A DNA stretch of 34,561 nt from Myxococcales bacterium (GTDB lineage: Bacteria > Myxococcota_A > UBA9160 > UBA4427). Of the stretch, positions 22,771 through 30,772 are shown one piece after another (the first letter of the stretch is position 1; each line of letters starts with the position of its first letter). The notes under the pieces are model-generated. The model was not told the origin of the DNA, made no database searches, and was given only the letters and a program-made list of their open reading frames with translations. The position numbers were made by a program, and so were the translations under genes. Location of the stretch: positions 1-34,561 of the forward strand of contig DUBZ01000030.1 of assembly GCA_012960035.1 (NCBI GenBank). Reading direction: 5' to 3'.

Positions 22771-24125
22771 CCACCGCACCGCATCGCGGTGCCCAACTGA
22801 TCACAGTTGCGTCGATCTTGATCGGACTGGTGGCCTGCGTGCCACAGCCCCCGCCTCCCAACGTCGTCCTCATCGTGCTCGACACCGTTCGCGCAGACGG
22901 AGTTGGCGGTAAAGTCAACGGGCACGCGGTTACGCCACACCTCGATCGACTGGCAACGACCGGCCTGCGATTCGACTCCGCATACGCGACTGCCCCATGG
23001 ACGCTGCCTTCGCATGCGACGCTCTTCACGGGCCTGGCGCCCAGCCAACACCGGGCGGTGCACGAGCGTTTTGTTCTTGCCAATCACTACACGACCCTCG
23101 CCGAACATTTGAAAGAGAAAGGCTTCGCCACGTATGGCGTCACGAGTAATCCGTGGGTGACCAAGGGGCGCGGACTTGCCCAGGGCTTTGCCGCGTTTGA
23201 GGCTGCCTATGCGGGTGCCGAAGCCGCCAGTGACAAAGGCGCAGCGCGGGCCAGCGACCTTGCTGTTCGGTTCATCGAAGCTGCGGCGAACACGGAGCAA
23301 CCCTTTTTTCTATTCGTCAATTACCTCGAAGCCCACCTTCCCTACGCCCCACCCGACGAAGGTCTATTGGCGCTGGGCGTCAACTCCGCAGACCTGCTCC
23401 GCCGCGAGTACACGATCGGAGAGGCCGAAGAAATCATCACGAGCGCACGAGCGGCGAGCGATGACGAACTCGCACTGGCCCGGCTGCTCTATCAATGCGA
23501 AATCGCCTATCAAGACCAACAGCTCGGTCGGGTATTCGAAGCGCTCGAAGCACAACAGCTCCTCGACAATACCCTCGTCATCGTGACCGCCGACCACGGC
23601 GAGCACCTCGGCGCCGGGAACATGACGGGTCACGAATTTTCCCTCGCCGACGACGTGCTTCAGGTTCCGCTAATCGTGCGTCTGCCCGGGCTTTACGATT
23701 CGGGTGCAATCAGTTCAACGCCAGTGTCGCACCTCGACATCGTTCCAACGGTGCTCGACGCAGTCGGTGACGAAGCTGCGCCCGAACTGCTCGACGGCAC
23801 GAGCCTACGCGCTCTCGAAGAAAGCGACGGGCGCGATCGCGCGTTGATCGCCGAATACAGCGAACCCGTCACACTGATCAATGACTATTGGGGCAGTCGC
23901 CATCCGGACTTCGACGCTTCCAATTTCGCAGTCTCACTCAGCAGTCTCCGCCGAGGTCAAGTAAAACTTATCGCCAACACGCGAGGCGAAATGGGCCTTT
24001 TCAACCACGGACTGCCCGCAACCGACTCCGACCGCGAATCGATCGGCAAGGAAATGTACGCCGAATTAGAGGCTTGGACAAAACGCCTCAAAGAATCCGC
24101 GCCATCAAGTGACAGCCACCCATAG
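22740..24125 (+). CDS. Sulfatase-superfamily lipoprotein with threonine at the nucleophile position
   Basis: The 461-residue protein has a lipoprotein signal: a hydrophobic core, then LVAC with lipidated C33, then a proline-rich spacer. The alkaline-phosphatase/sulfatase fold is shown by VVLIVLDTVRAD (metal D48), PWTLPSHATLFTG (87-98) and VTADHGEHLG. True sulfatases carry C/S-x-P-x-R for formylglycine maturation. Here the site is T88-L-P-S-H, without cysteine or the arginine, so a threonine nucleophile like that of phospho-transferases and phosphodiesterases is more likely. Removal or transfer of a phospho-group on a surface glycan or lipid would suit the operon with the Wbp enzymes; this is inference. 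Translation could start at ATG 22740 or at a TTG (22767) overlapping the wbpE stop; both keep the signal peptide. Confidence 0.82.
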   Translation: MRRVDRSRPLTTAPHRGAQLITVASILIGLVACVPQPPPPNVVLIVLDTVRADGVGGKVNGHAVTPHLDRLATTGLRFDSAYATAPWTLPSHATLFTGLAPSQHRAVHERFVLANHYTTLAEHLKEKGFATYGVTSNPWVTKGRGLAQGFAAFEAAYAGAEAASDKGAARASDLAVRFIEAAANTEQPFFLFVNYLEAHLPYAPPDEGLLALGVNSADLLRREYTIGEAEEIITSARAASDDELALARLLYQCEIAYQDQQLGRVFEALEAQQLLDNTLVIVTADHGEHLGAGNMTGHEFSLADDVLQVPLIVRLPGLYDSGAISSTPVSHLDIVPTVLDAVGDEAAPELLDGTSLRALEESDGRDRALIAEYSEPVTLINDYWGSRHPDFDASNFAVSLSSLRRGQVKLIANTRGEMGLFNHGLPATDSDRESIGKEMYAELEAWTKRLKESAPSSDSHP

Positions 24126-24153
24126 TCGCGCCCAATCCATATTCGCCCGCGCA

Positions 24154-24178
24154 CTAGCGAAGCGAATTTCGCTGCTAG
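24154..24178. terminator. Short hairpin between the wbp operon and gdhA
   Basis: In the 83-base gap, AGCGAA (24156-24161) pairs with TTCGCT (24168-24173) around a six-base loop. An outer CTAGC/GCTAG pair flanks them, displaced slightly. No T-tract follows, so intrinsic termination would be weak; it could also be a leader hairpin of gdhA. Confidence 0.25.
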
Positions 24179-24208
24179 GCTCGAAGACTTAAAAACACGG
24201 AGGCATCG

Positions 24209-25582
24209 ATGACCCAAGATACGAGTGTGTTTGCGACCGACGACAAAGAAGTTGCTTCGTTCATGCAGGGCCTGGTTCGGCGCAACCCGTTCGAACCCGA
24301 ATTTCATCAAGCCGTATTCGAAGTGGCGTCGAGCATCGTGCCCTTCATTCGCGACCACCCGCAGTATCGAGATGCCGGTATCCTCGATCGCATGACCGAG
24401 CCCGACCGGATCATCATCTTCCGTGTTGTATGGGACGACGACCAAGGCAACGTTCGCACGAACCGCGCTTGGCGCGTGCAGTTCAACAACAGCCTCGGTC
24501 CCTACAAGGGCGGCATGCGCTTCCACCCCTCAGTGACCCAGAGCGTGCTCAAATTCCTCGGCTTCGAACAAGTCCTGAAGAACAGCCTGACCGGACTGCC
24601 CATGGGTGGCGGCAAAGGCGGGTCGAACTTCAACCCCAAGGGCAAGAGCGATCGTGAAGTAATGCGCTTCTGTCAGTCGTTGATGGTCGAACTCCACCGT
24701 CATATTGGCGAAGATGTCGACGTACCCGCAGGTGACATTGGCGTGGGTGCACGCGAGATCAGCTACATGTTCGGACACTACAAGCGACTCGAGAATCGCT
24801 TTGCGGGCATCATGACCGGCAAGGGCCTGCAGTTTGGCGGGAGCCTCGTGCGCACCGAAGCCACGGGATACGGCTGCGTGTATTTCTGCCAGCACATGCT
24901 TGAGCAAATCGACACCTCGTTCAAAGGCAAGTCGGTCGCGGTTTCGGGCTCAGGCAACGTTGCAACCTACGCCGTCCAGAAGGCAACGGAGCTCGGCGGG
25001 AAGGTCGTCACCCTTTCGGACTCCGGCGGGTTCATCCACGACCCCGACGGCATCGACGAAGAAAAGCTCGCATACATCATCGACCTCAAGACCGTACAGC
25101 GTGGGCGCATCAGCGAGTACGTCGACAAATATTCGAAGGCGTCGTTCCACGCAGACCAGCGTCCTTGGGGTGTCCCTTGCGACATCGCCCTTCCCTGCGC
25201 AACCCAGAACGAAATCAACGTCGCCGAAGCCAACACGCTGTTGAAGAACAACGTGATTGCGGTCTGCGAAGGTGCCAACATGCCGACCGAGGCCGACGCC
25301 GTGCACGCCTTTTTGAATGCCGGCGTTCCTTTCGGCCCGGGCAAGGCGGCAAACGCTGGAGGGGTTGCCGTGTCGGGGCTCGAACAGAGCCAGAACGCAT
25401 TGCGGCTGTCTTGGTCCCGAGAAGAAGTCGACGGCCGGCTCAAAACCATCATGACCGACATCCATGGACGTTGCGCCGAATACGGAACTCGCGCCGACGG
25501 CAGTATCGACTACGTAGCGGGCGCAAATATCGCGGGCTTCGTGAAGGTCGCAGACGCGATGGTTGCGTACGGCCTGGTGTAG
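24209..25582 (+). CDS. gdhA: NADP-type glutamate dehydrogenase (hexameric, about 450 residues)
   Basis: This cytosolic enzyme aminates alpha-ketoglutarate to glutamate. The 457 residues match the hexameric class that is usually NADPH-dependent and assimilatory. Substrate-binding lysines are K100 (GPYKGGMRFHP) and K136 in the PMGGGKGG loop, and the catalytic aspartate is D166 (PAGDIGVG). The Rossmann loop is SGSGNVATYA. The late CEGANMPTE and FGPGKAANAGGVAVSG blocks are family-typical. GGAGG lies six bases before the ATG. It follows the wbpBD-wbpE-sulfatase operon by 83 bases, and its product glutamate is the amino donor of WbpE, so proximity may be functional. It converges with the Omp85-type gene, 19 bases away. 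Cofactor preference is inferred from length class and not from a residue test. Confidence 0.95.
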   Translation: MTQDTSVFATDDKEVASFMQGLVRRNPFEPEFHQAVFEVASSIVPFIRDHPQYRDAGILDRMTEPDRIIIFRVVWDDDQGNVRTNRAWRVQFNNSLGPYKGGMRFHPSVTQSVLKFLGFEQVLKNSLTGLPMGGGKGGSNFNPKGKSDREVMRFCQSLMVELHRHIGEDVDVPAGDIGVGAREISYMFGHYKRLENRFAGIMTGKGLQFGGSLVRTEATGYGCVYFCQHMLEQIDTSFKGKSVAVSGSGNVATYAVQKATELGGKVVTLSDSGGFIHDPDGIDEEKLAYIIDLKTVQRGRISEYVDKYSKASFHADQRPWGVPCDIALPCATQNEINVAEANTLLKNNVIAVCEGANMPTEADAVHAFLNAGVPFGPGKAANAGGVAVSGLEQSQNALRLSWSREEVDGRLKTIMTDIHGRCAEYGTRADGSIDYVAGANIAGFVKVADAMVAYGLV

Positions 25583-25601
25583 CCGACGAGCGGTTCGCGA
25601 A

Positions 25602-27032
25602 CTAAAAGGAAAATCCGAAGCTAGCCGAAAACTCGAAGCCGTCCTCGGAAAACCCAGCGTCCAGACGAAACGGCGCGGTGCGCTCGAGCATGATGCGCAA
25701 GCCGATGCCGTAGCTGTGTCGAACCTTCACATCGAATAGATCGCCGCCGTTCCCGGCAACCGCCCCAGCGTCGTAGAAGAATGCGGCGCCAATACGCTCG
25801 ACGCGAACGCCTTCGGTATACGGAACCCGAAAGCCACGCGGGATAAACCAAACTCGATACTCGCCACCCGCCGTCCAGGCGGCGCGATCACGAAAGCGTC
25901 CTTCGACAAAGCCGCGCAAGTCTTCGCCCCCGCCAACAGTCGGAAGCGCGAAAAAAGGCATATCGCCCGCGGTGAGTTCGGTGCGAAACCCGACACCGAA
26001 GGTGTCCGTCGGCGGATTCTCTTCGTCGTCATCTCCCCCATCGTGAAACAAACCGGGAACGGGATGCACCCAAGTTCCAAGCAGACGAAATACCGACCCC
26101 GCATCTCCATCACTTTGCACGGGCGCCGAATCGATTTCTCCGCTGAGCATCCACCCGCGATACGCGTTCACCGGACTATCCCGGGTGTCGTAACGGAGCA
26201 GACCCAATAAGCGACCCAGGTCGTGGTGTTTGGCGTCGCGAAAGAGGTCCGGATCAAGGTCGTCAACTTGGAGGGCACCCCCCACCTTGCCCCCACTCAG
26301 TTCGTGAAACTCGCCGCGCACCTGGAGCCCGACGATCCAATCGCTTCCGGGAGTTGGCAGCGTGCGCTCAAAACCAAACTCGAACCACACAAGCTCGTCT
26401 GTATAGCTCGCTTCGTCCCGCTCCCGACTCTTCGGACCGAGTCCGAAAAACCGCCGAGTCAATGTCTTGCTGTACCTCACGTGGCTGCGCCAAAAGCTGC
26501 GGTCCTCGATCAACACACCGCCACCCGGAAGTTCGAGATGGTTCATCCACCTTTCCCAGATCACTCCGTAACTTTGCTGACCTTCGGAAGTGTAAGATGC
26601 AAAGCCCCCAATAAATTCGCGGCGGCGCTGTCCTCGGAAATCGATGTCAGTTGCCGCCAACCCACCCCCGGTACCGACGTCGCTGTTCCGAAAAACATAA
26701 GGGGCGACAAAGCTCGTCACGAACAATCGGTCGATGAAGTTTCCCGGTTTGATCCGCGCTTCGGGGAGGTATCGCCAACGGTCCGGGTTTTTAACGCCGT
26801 CTGGAATCGCCACCGAAGGGATACGACCGTTGCGGTCCATTCCGTTCCAGGGGTCGAATGGCTCGGGGGAAGCATGGGCACTGGCTTCGGACTCAGTGGT
26901 GGTGCTCGCATGCGAGGCAGCCGCCGCGAAAAGAATCACCAACGCGAGCAAGCCCACAACACTCGTTCGTTGAACCGCAAACCGGCGGCGATGTTGCGAT
27001 TGCGGGGCTAGCAAATTCAGAATCATCTCCAT
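25602..27032 (-). CDS. Omp85/BamA-type (surface antigen D15) outer-membrane barrel without POTRA domains
   Basis: The protein of about 476 residues has a signal peptide (VVGLLALVILFAAAASHAS) and a periplasmic segment of roughly 60 residues. A beta-barrel follows with alternating amphipathic strands and the C-terminal aromatic FGFSF. The D15 signature GGGEDLRGFVEGRFRD corresponds to the conserved RGF/VRGY loop 6 motif of Omp85 proteins. BamA and TamA have three to seven POTRA repeats, but there is no room for them here, so this is a short barrel-only member; a role in protein or lipid insertion is possible but unproven. I use ATG 27032. A GTG at 27065 would extend the N-terminus by 11 residues, and neither has a clear ribosome-binding site. 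It diverges from the acyl-CoA dehydrogenase operon. Confidence 0.78.
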   Translation of the reverse strand: MEMILNLLAPQSQHRRRFAVQRTSVVGLLALVILFAAAASHASTTTESEASAHASPEPFDPWNGMDRNGRIPSVAIPDGVKNPDRWRYLPEARIKPGNFIDRLFVTSFVAPYVFRNSDVGTGGGLAATDIDFRGQRRREFIGGFASYTSEGQQSYGVIWERWMNHLELPGGGVLIEDRSFWRSHVRYSKTLTRRFFGLGPKSRERDEASYTDELVWFEFGFERTLPTPGSDWIVGLQVRGEFHELSGGKVGGALQVDDLDPDLFRDAKHHDLGRLLGLLRYDTRDSPVNAYRGWMLSGEIDSAPVQSDGDAGSVFRLLGTWVHPVPGLFHDGGDDDEENPPTDTFGVGFRTELTAGDMPFFALPTVGGGEDLRGFVEGRFRDRAAWTAGGEYRVWFIPRGFRVPYTEGVRVERIGAAFFYDAGAVAGNGGDLFDVKVRHSYGIGLRIMLERTAPFRLDAGFSEDGFEFSASFGFSF

Positions 27033-27216
27033 CAGGCTTTTGCGCACAATAGCCTTAAACCCCACAGCACCAGACGCAACTCGAATTTACAAAAGACCCC
27101 GCACAACGCGAGCGGACCCGCGCGACACGGCGCCGGGACTTGCACGGCCGCAAGAACCGGGGATCATCATCGCTCCCGAAACGTTGGTGGGCATCGCGAT
27201 TCGGACCGTACCTTGT

Positions 27217-27268
27217 CAATGTCGCAGCGTTCGCGGCGGGCTCCAGGCTCGCCGCGAACGTGACATTG
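27217..27268. promoter_or_regulatory. Long inverted repeat upstream of the acyl-CoA dehydrogenase operon
   Basis: An 11-base perfect stem (CGTTCGCGGCG at 27228-27238 with its complement at 27250-27260) closes an 11-base loop. It is extended by a second perfect seven-base stem, CAATGTC (27217-27223) with GACATTG (27262-27268), after a small asymmetric bulge. It ends 18 bases before the ATG at 27287. It could be a dimeric repressor operator such as a TetR-type site, or an RNA hairpin controlling translation. No T-tract follows, so a terminator is unlikely. Confidence 0.55.
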
Positions 27269-27286
27269 CAACCGAGTGAGTAGAAC

Positions 27287-28408
27287 ATGAACTTTGGTCT
27301 CACCGAAGACCAGGAACATCTGCGCGTCGCCGCGCGAAAGTTTCTGGACGAGCAGTGTCCCATTCCCGAAGTCCGACGCTTGATGAACGAGCCGGCCGGT
27401 ATGAGCACAAAACTTTGGACCGAGATTGCGACCCTGGGTTGGACCGGGCTCGCGACCCCGGAAGCCTATGACGGCGCAGGGCTAGGTTGGATCGAGCTGA
27501 TCGTATTGCTCGAAGAAACCGGCCGAAGCTTGTTTCCGTCTCCCCTGATTTCGAGTCTGCTCGTTTCCTCGATGATCGAGGATCTCGGAAGTGACGAACA
27601 AAAGCGTCGCCTACTGCCGGAACTCGCATCCGGAGACACCATCGGAGCCGCGGCTCTCTTCGACGACCCCGACAACCTCACTCAAGCATCGATCCAAACC
27701 CGCGGCGCCGTCGACGGCAGCGAGCTGGTCCTGAACGGTCGTAAGGCGCATGTGATCGACGCCCCCAATGCAAGCCTCTATGCCGTCGCCTTCCGAAACG
27801 AAAGCGATGCGATCGGCTTGGCGATGGTTCCGCGAGACACGGACGGTGTTGCGGTGGAAACCCTCGACACCATGGACCGCAGCAAACGCGTGGGACACAT
27901 CACACTCACCGACGTCCGCGTACCCGCATCCGTACAGCTAGGAACCGCGGACGACACCTGGGCTGGGATCGAGCGGGCCAACGATCGCGGCGCAATCGCA
28001 ACCACGGCTGAGATCCTTGGCGCCGGTCAGGCGGCACTCGACCTCACGGTTCAGTACGCGAAGGACCGCGTGCAGTTCGGCTCCCCGATCGGACGCTTTC
28101 AAGGCGTGAAGCACCCCCTCGCCGAAATGTACGTCGACCTTGAGTCGATCCGGTCGCTGCTCTATTACGCCGCCTGGGCACTCGAAGAGGGTTCGGCCGA
28201 CTTGTCGTCTGCAGCATCCCAGGCCAAGGCGTTTGCGACCGAGGCATTTCTGAAGATCGGTGTCGGGGCCATCCAGTTGCACGGCGCCGTCGGCTACACC
28301 GAGGAATACGACGTTCAGCTTTACCTCAAGCGAAGCAAATGGGCGCGCCCCGCCTATGGCGATGAGAACCACCACCTCGATCGCGTTGCGACGCTCGGAG
28401 GAATCTAA
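27287..28408 (+). CDS. Acyl-CoA dehydrogenase (first of a pair)
   Basis: This is a 373-residue member of the FAD-dependent acyl-CoA dehydrogenase fold. An alpha-helical N-terminal domain (FGLTEDQEHLRVAARKFL) is followed by a beta domain (about 115-215) and a C-terminal helical domain with RVQFGSPIGRFQGVKH and GAIQLHGAVGYTEEYDVQLYLKRSKW. The FAD-contacting blocks of the middle domain are weakly conserved, and the C-terminus has YGDENHHLDR in place of the YEGT-type catalytic motif. Both traits are common in subunits of alpha2-beta2 dehydrogenases known from sterol and bile-acid side-chain oxidation. The next gene starts one base after this stop and encodes the probable partner. The ribosome-binding site is weak (GAGTGAG), and the long inverted repeat lies just upstream. 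Confidence 0.9.
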   Translation: MNFGLTEDQEHLRVAARKFLDEQCPIPEVRRLMNEPAGMSTKLWTEIATLGWTGLATPEAYDGAGLGWIELIVLLEETGRSLFPSPLISSLLVSSMIEDLGSDEQKRRLLPELASGDTIGAAALFDDPDNLTQASIQTRGAVDGSELVLNGRKAHVIDAPNASLYAVAFRNESDAIGLAMVPRDTDGVAVETLDTMDRSKRVGHITLTDVRVPASVQLGTADDTWAGIERANDRGAIATTAEILGAGQAALDLTVQYAKDRVQFGSPIGRFQGVKHPLAEMYVDLESIRSLLYYAAWALEEGSADLSSAASQAKAFATEAFLKIGVGAIQLHGAVGYTEEYDVQLYLKRSKWARPAYGDENHHLDRVATLGGI

Positions 28409-28409
28409 G

Positions 28410-29540
28410 ATGGATTTCAATTTCACTCCGGCCGAAGAAGCCTTCCGTCAAGAAGTCCGAGACTTCATCGCGGAACACAACCCGCCCAAAGAAGGCCGAG
28501 ACAAGCCGGAAGTCATCGCGGCTTGGCATCGCGCCTTGGTCGAAAAGAAATGGATTGGCTTTGCGTGGCCCAAGGAAACGGGCGGCGGCGGTGGCAGCGT
28601 CATCGAACAGTTCATCTTAAAGGAAGAGATGGGGGCCGCCGAGGCGCCGGGCCTCGGTACCGATTTCATGGGACTTCAATGGGTCGGCCCGGCGGTGATT
28701 CGCCACGGCACCGACGCCCAGAAGGAACGCTTCCTTCCCGATCTCCTGAACTGCAAATCGATCTGGTGCACCGGTTATTCCGAGCCAGACACCGGAAGTG
28801 ATTTGGCTTCAATCAAGACCCGCGCGATTCGCGACGGCGACGAATATGTGGTCACGGGCCAGAAGATCTGGACCACCCTTGCACACAAAGCCGAATGGAT
28901 CTTTATGATCGTGCGCACCGAGAGCACCGACCGATACGGCGGCACGACTTGCATTCTGATCGACATGAAGTCGGCCGGGATTGAAGTCAGCCCGATTCCA
29001 AACTTGATCGACGTGCACAGCTTCAACCAAGTCTTCTTCAACGAAGTACGCGTCCCGGTCGAGAATCGACTTGGGAACGAAGGCGAAGGTTGGAAGGTGG
29101 TGATGGGGGCGCTTGCGAACGAACGCTCGGGCATCTCGGAAGCCACAGGTATGCTGCAACAGCTCGAAGCCCTGAAGAACCTTGCACGCAAATCCAGCTG
29201 CGGCGGTCGCACTGCCCTCGAAGACCCGACCGTCCGACGGCAGATCGCGCGCTTCGAATGTCGCATTTCGGCGATGCGACTCAACGGCATGCGTCACCTC
29301 ACGAGCCAGCTCCAGGGCAAACCGCCTTCGAGCGAAACGTCGCTGAACAAGTGGTTACGCGGGCCACTCGAAATCGAAATGTCCGACATCGCAATGGGAC
29401 TGCTCGGAAGCGAAGCGGCGGAAAGCGGGAAATGGCAGCGCGATTCCCTTAACTTCCATGGTACGGTGATTGGCGGCGGCACCCCCAACATTCAGCGCAA
29501 TATTATTTCTGAACGCATCCTCGGTTTGCCCAAAGACTAA
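28410..29540 (+). CDS. Acyl-CoA dehydrogenase (second of a pair)
   Basis: The 376-residue protein carries strong FAD and substrate motifs: WCTGYSEPDTGSDLASIKTRA in the middle domain, TGQKIWTTLAHKA, and a C-terminal GGGTPNIQRNIISERILGLP. In that last block glycine stands where medium-chain enzymes have the catalytic glutamate of YEGT, so the base must lie elsewhere or come from the partner. The start is ATG 28410, one base after the previous stop, with GGAGG eight bases upstream; a longer open frame reaching back into the upstream gene is an artefact. The tight coupling supports a heteromeric enzyme with the preceding product. It probably oxidises the alpha-beta bond of a branched or polycyclic acyl-CoA, which is inference from family pairs. 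Confidence 0.91.
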   Translation: MDFNFTPAEEAFRQEVRDFIAEHNPPKEGRDKPEVIAAWHRALVEKKWIGFAWPKETGGGGGSVIEQFILKEEMGAAEAPGLGTDFMGLQWVGPAVIRHGTDAQKERFLPDLLNCKSIWCTGYSEPDTGSDLASIKTRAIRDGDEYVVTGQKIWTTLAHKAEWIFMIVRTESTDRYGGTTCILIDMKSAGIEVSPIPNLIDVHSFNQVFFNEVRVPVENRLGNEGEGWKVVMGALANERSGISEATGMLQQLEALKNLARKSSCGGRTALEDPTVRRQIARFECRISAMRLNGMRHLTSQLQGKPPSSETSLNKWLRGPLEIEMSDIAMGLLGSEAAESGKWQRDSLNFHGTVIGGGTPNIQRNIISERILGLPKD

Positions 29541-29554
29541 CAGGCGGATTTGCA

Positions 29555-30772
29555 ATGAAGGACGTCATGAAGGGAGTCCGGGTCCTCGAAGTGGCCCAGT
29601 ACACATTTGTTCCGTCGGCGGGAGCCGTCCTTGCCGACTGGGGCGCCGACGTCATCAAGATCGAACATCCTGAAACCGGAGACGGTCAGCGCGGTTTGCT
29701 CCGCGTGGGCGGGAAGGACAACACCGCATCCATCAACTTTTTGATGGAGCACAGCAACCGTGGCAAGCGCAGCCTCGGCCTGGACATTGCCCAAGACGAA
29801 GGTCGCGAGCTGCTCTACGAGATCGCAAAGACTTCGGACGTCTTCCTCACAAACTTCTTGCCCGAAGCTCGAACCAAGCTCGGCATCGACGTCGAAGACA
29901 TTCGCGCGGTTAATCCGAAGATCATCTATGCCCGCGGAACGGCCCACGGCGCCAAGGGTCCGGAGCGGCTCAAGGGCGGCTATGACTCCACCGGCTACTG
30001 GGCGCGCAGCGGGAGTGGCATGGGTCAACGCGGCCCAAGCGAAGCGCCGGCGATGCAACCCGGCCCGGCCTATGGAGACTCGATCGGAGGCATGACGATC
30101 GCGGGCGGAATTTCCGCTGCACTCTTCGCGCGGGAACGCACCGGCGAACCTTCGGTGGTCGACATCTCGCTGCTCAGCACCGGACTCTGGGCGATGGGTG
30201 CAGGACTCACGGGTTCGATGCTCGCCGAATCAACCGGAGGCGGATCCCCGATGGCGGGTGCTGCGTTCATCAATCCGCTCGTCGGCATCTACCGCGCCAA
30301 AGGCGGCGGGACGTTGATGTTCACGATGTTGCAGGGGCATCACTACTGGGCCGACACGGTGACGCATATGGGCCACCCCGAACTTGCAACGGACCCACGC
30401 TTTGCGACTGCCTCCGCCTTCACCGAAAACGCCGATGAAGCGCGCGCTGCGATTCAGGAGATTATCGAGACCAAGACGCTCGAAGAATGGCGCGACCAGA
30501 TCGGTCCCATGAAGGGTCAGTGGGGCCCGTTCCAAACGCTTGGGCAACTCCCGAGTGATCCGCAGGTCATTGCGAACGACTTGATTCGCGAGGTTGAAGT
30601 CGAAGGTGGAAGCCCGTTCAGGCTGGTCGCCAACCCGGTACAGTTCGATGAACAGGCGCCTGAGCTTCGCAAGGGTCCGGAACACGCGCAGCATACCGAA
30701 GAGATCCTGCTCGAAATGGGTTTCAACTGGGCGCGTATTCAAAGCCTGAAAGATCGAGGTACGATCAACTAA
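29555..30772 (+). CDS. CaiB/BaiF family CoA-transferase (class III)
   Basis: The 405-residue protein moves CoA between a CoA thioester and a free acid through an aspartyl-CoA anhydride. The nucleophile is D175 in PAYGDSIGGM. The N-terminal half shows VRVLEVAQYTFVPSAGAVLADWGADVIKIEHP and HSNRGKRSLGLDI, both family landmarks. It starts 14 bases after the second dehydrogenase gene, and its stop abuts the start of the glycerophosphodiesterase gene, so it belongs to the same operon. In such settings it would activate the substrate without ATP, or recover CoA, before the dehydrogenase step. BaiF-type enzymes on bile acids and CaiB on carnitine are relatives; the actual acid is unknown. Confidence 0.92.
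   Translation: MKDVMKGVRVLEVAQYTFVPSAGAVLADWGADVIKIEHPETGDGQRGLLRVGGKDNTASINFLMEHSNRGKRSLGLDIAQDEGRELLYEIAKTSDVFLTNFLPEARTKLGIDVEDIRAVNPKIIYARGTAHGAKGPERLKGGYDSTGYWARSGSGMGQRGPSEAPAMQPGPAYGDSIGGMTIAGGISAALFARERTGEPSVVDISLLSTGLWAMGAGLTGSMLAESTGGGSPMAGAAFINPLVGIYRAKGGGTLMFTMLQGHHYWADTVTHMGHPELATDPRFATASAFTENADEARAAIQEIIETKTLEEWRDQIGPMKGQWGPFQTLGQLPSDPQVIANDLIREVEVEGGSPFRLVANPVQFDEQAPELRKGPEHAQHTEEILLEMGFNWARIQSLKDRGTIN

Noticed and set aside
22740..24125. Classical sulfatase needing formylglycine
   Set aside because: The C/S-x-P-x-R motif is absent (TLPSH instead) and no maturation enzyme is nearby.
28260..28409. N-terminal extension of the second acyl-CoA dehydrogenase
   Set aside because: It lies within the preceding gene in another frame; the ATG at 28410 has a good ribosome-binding site and a family-typical N-terminus.
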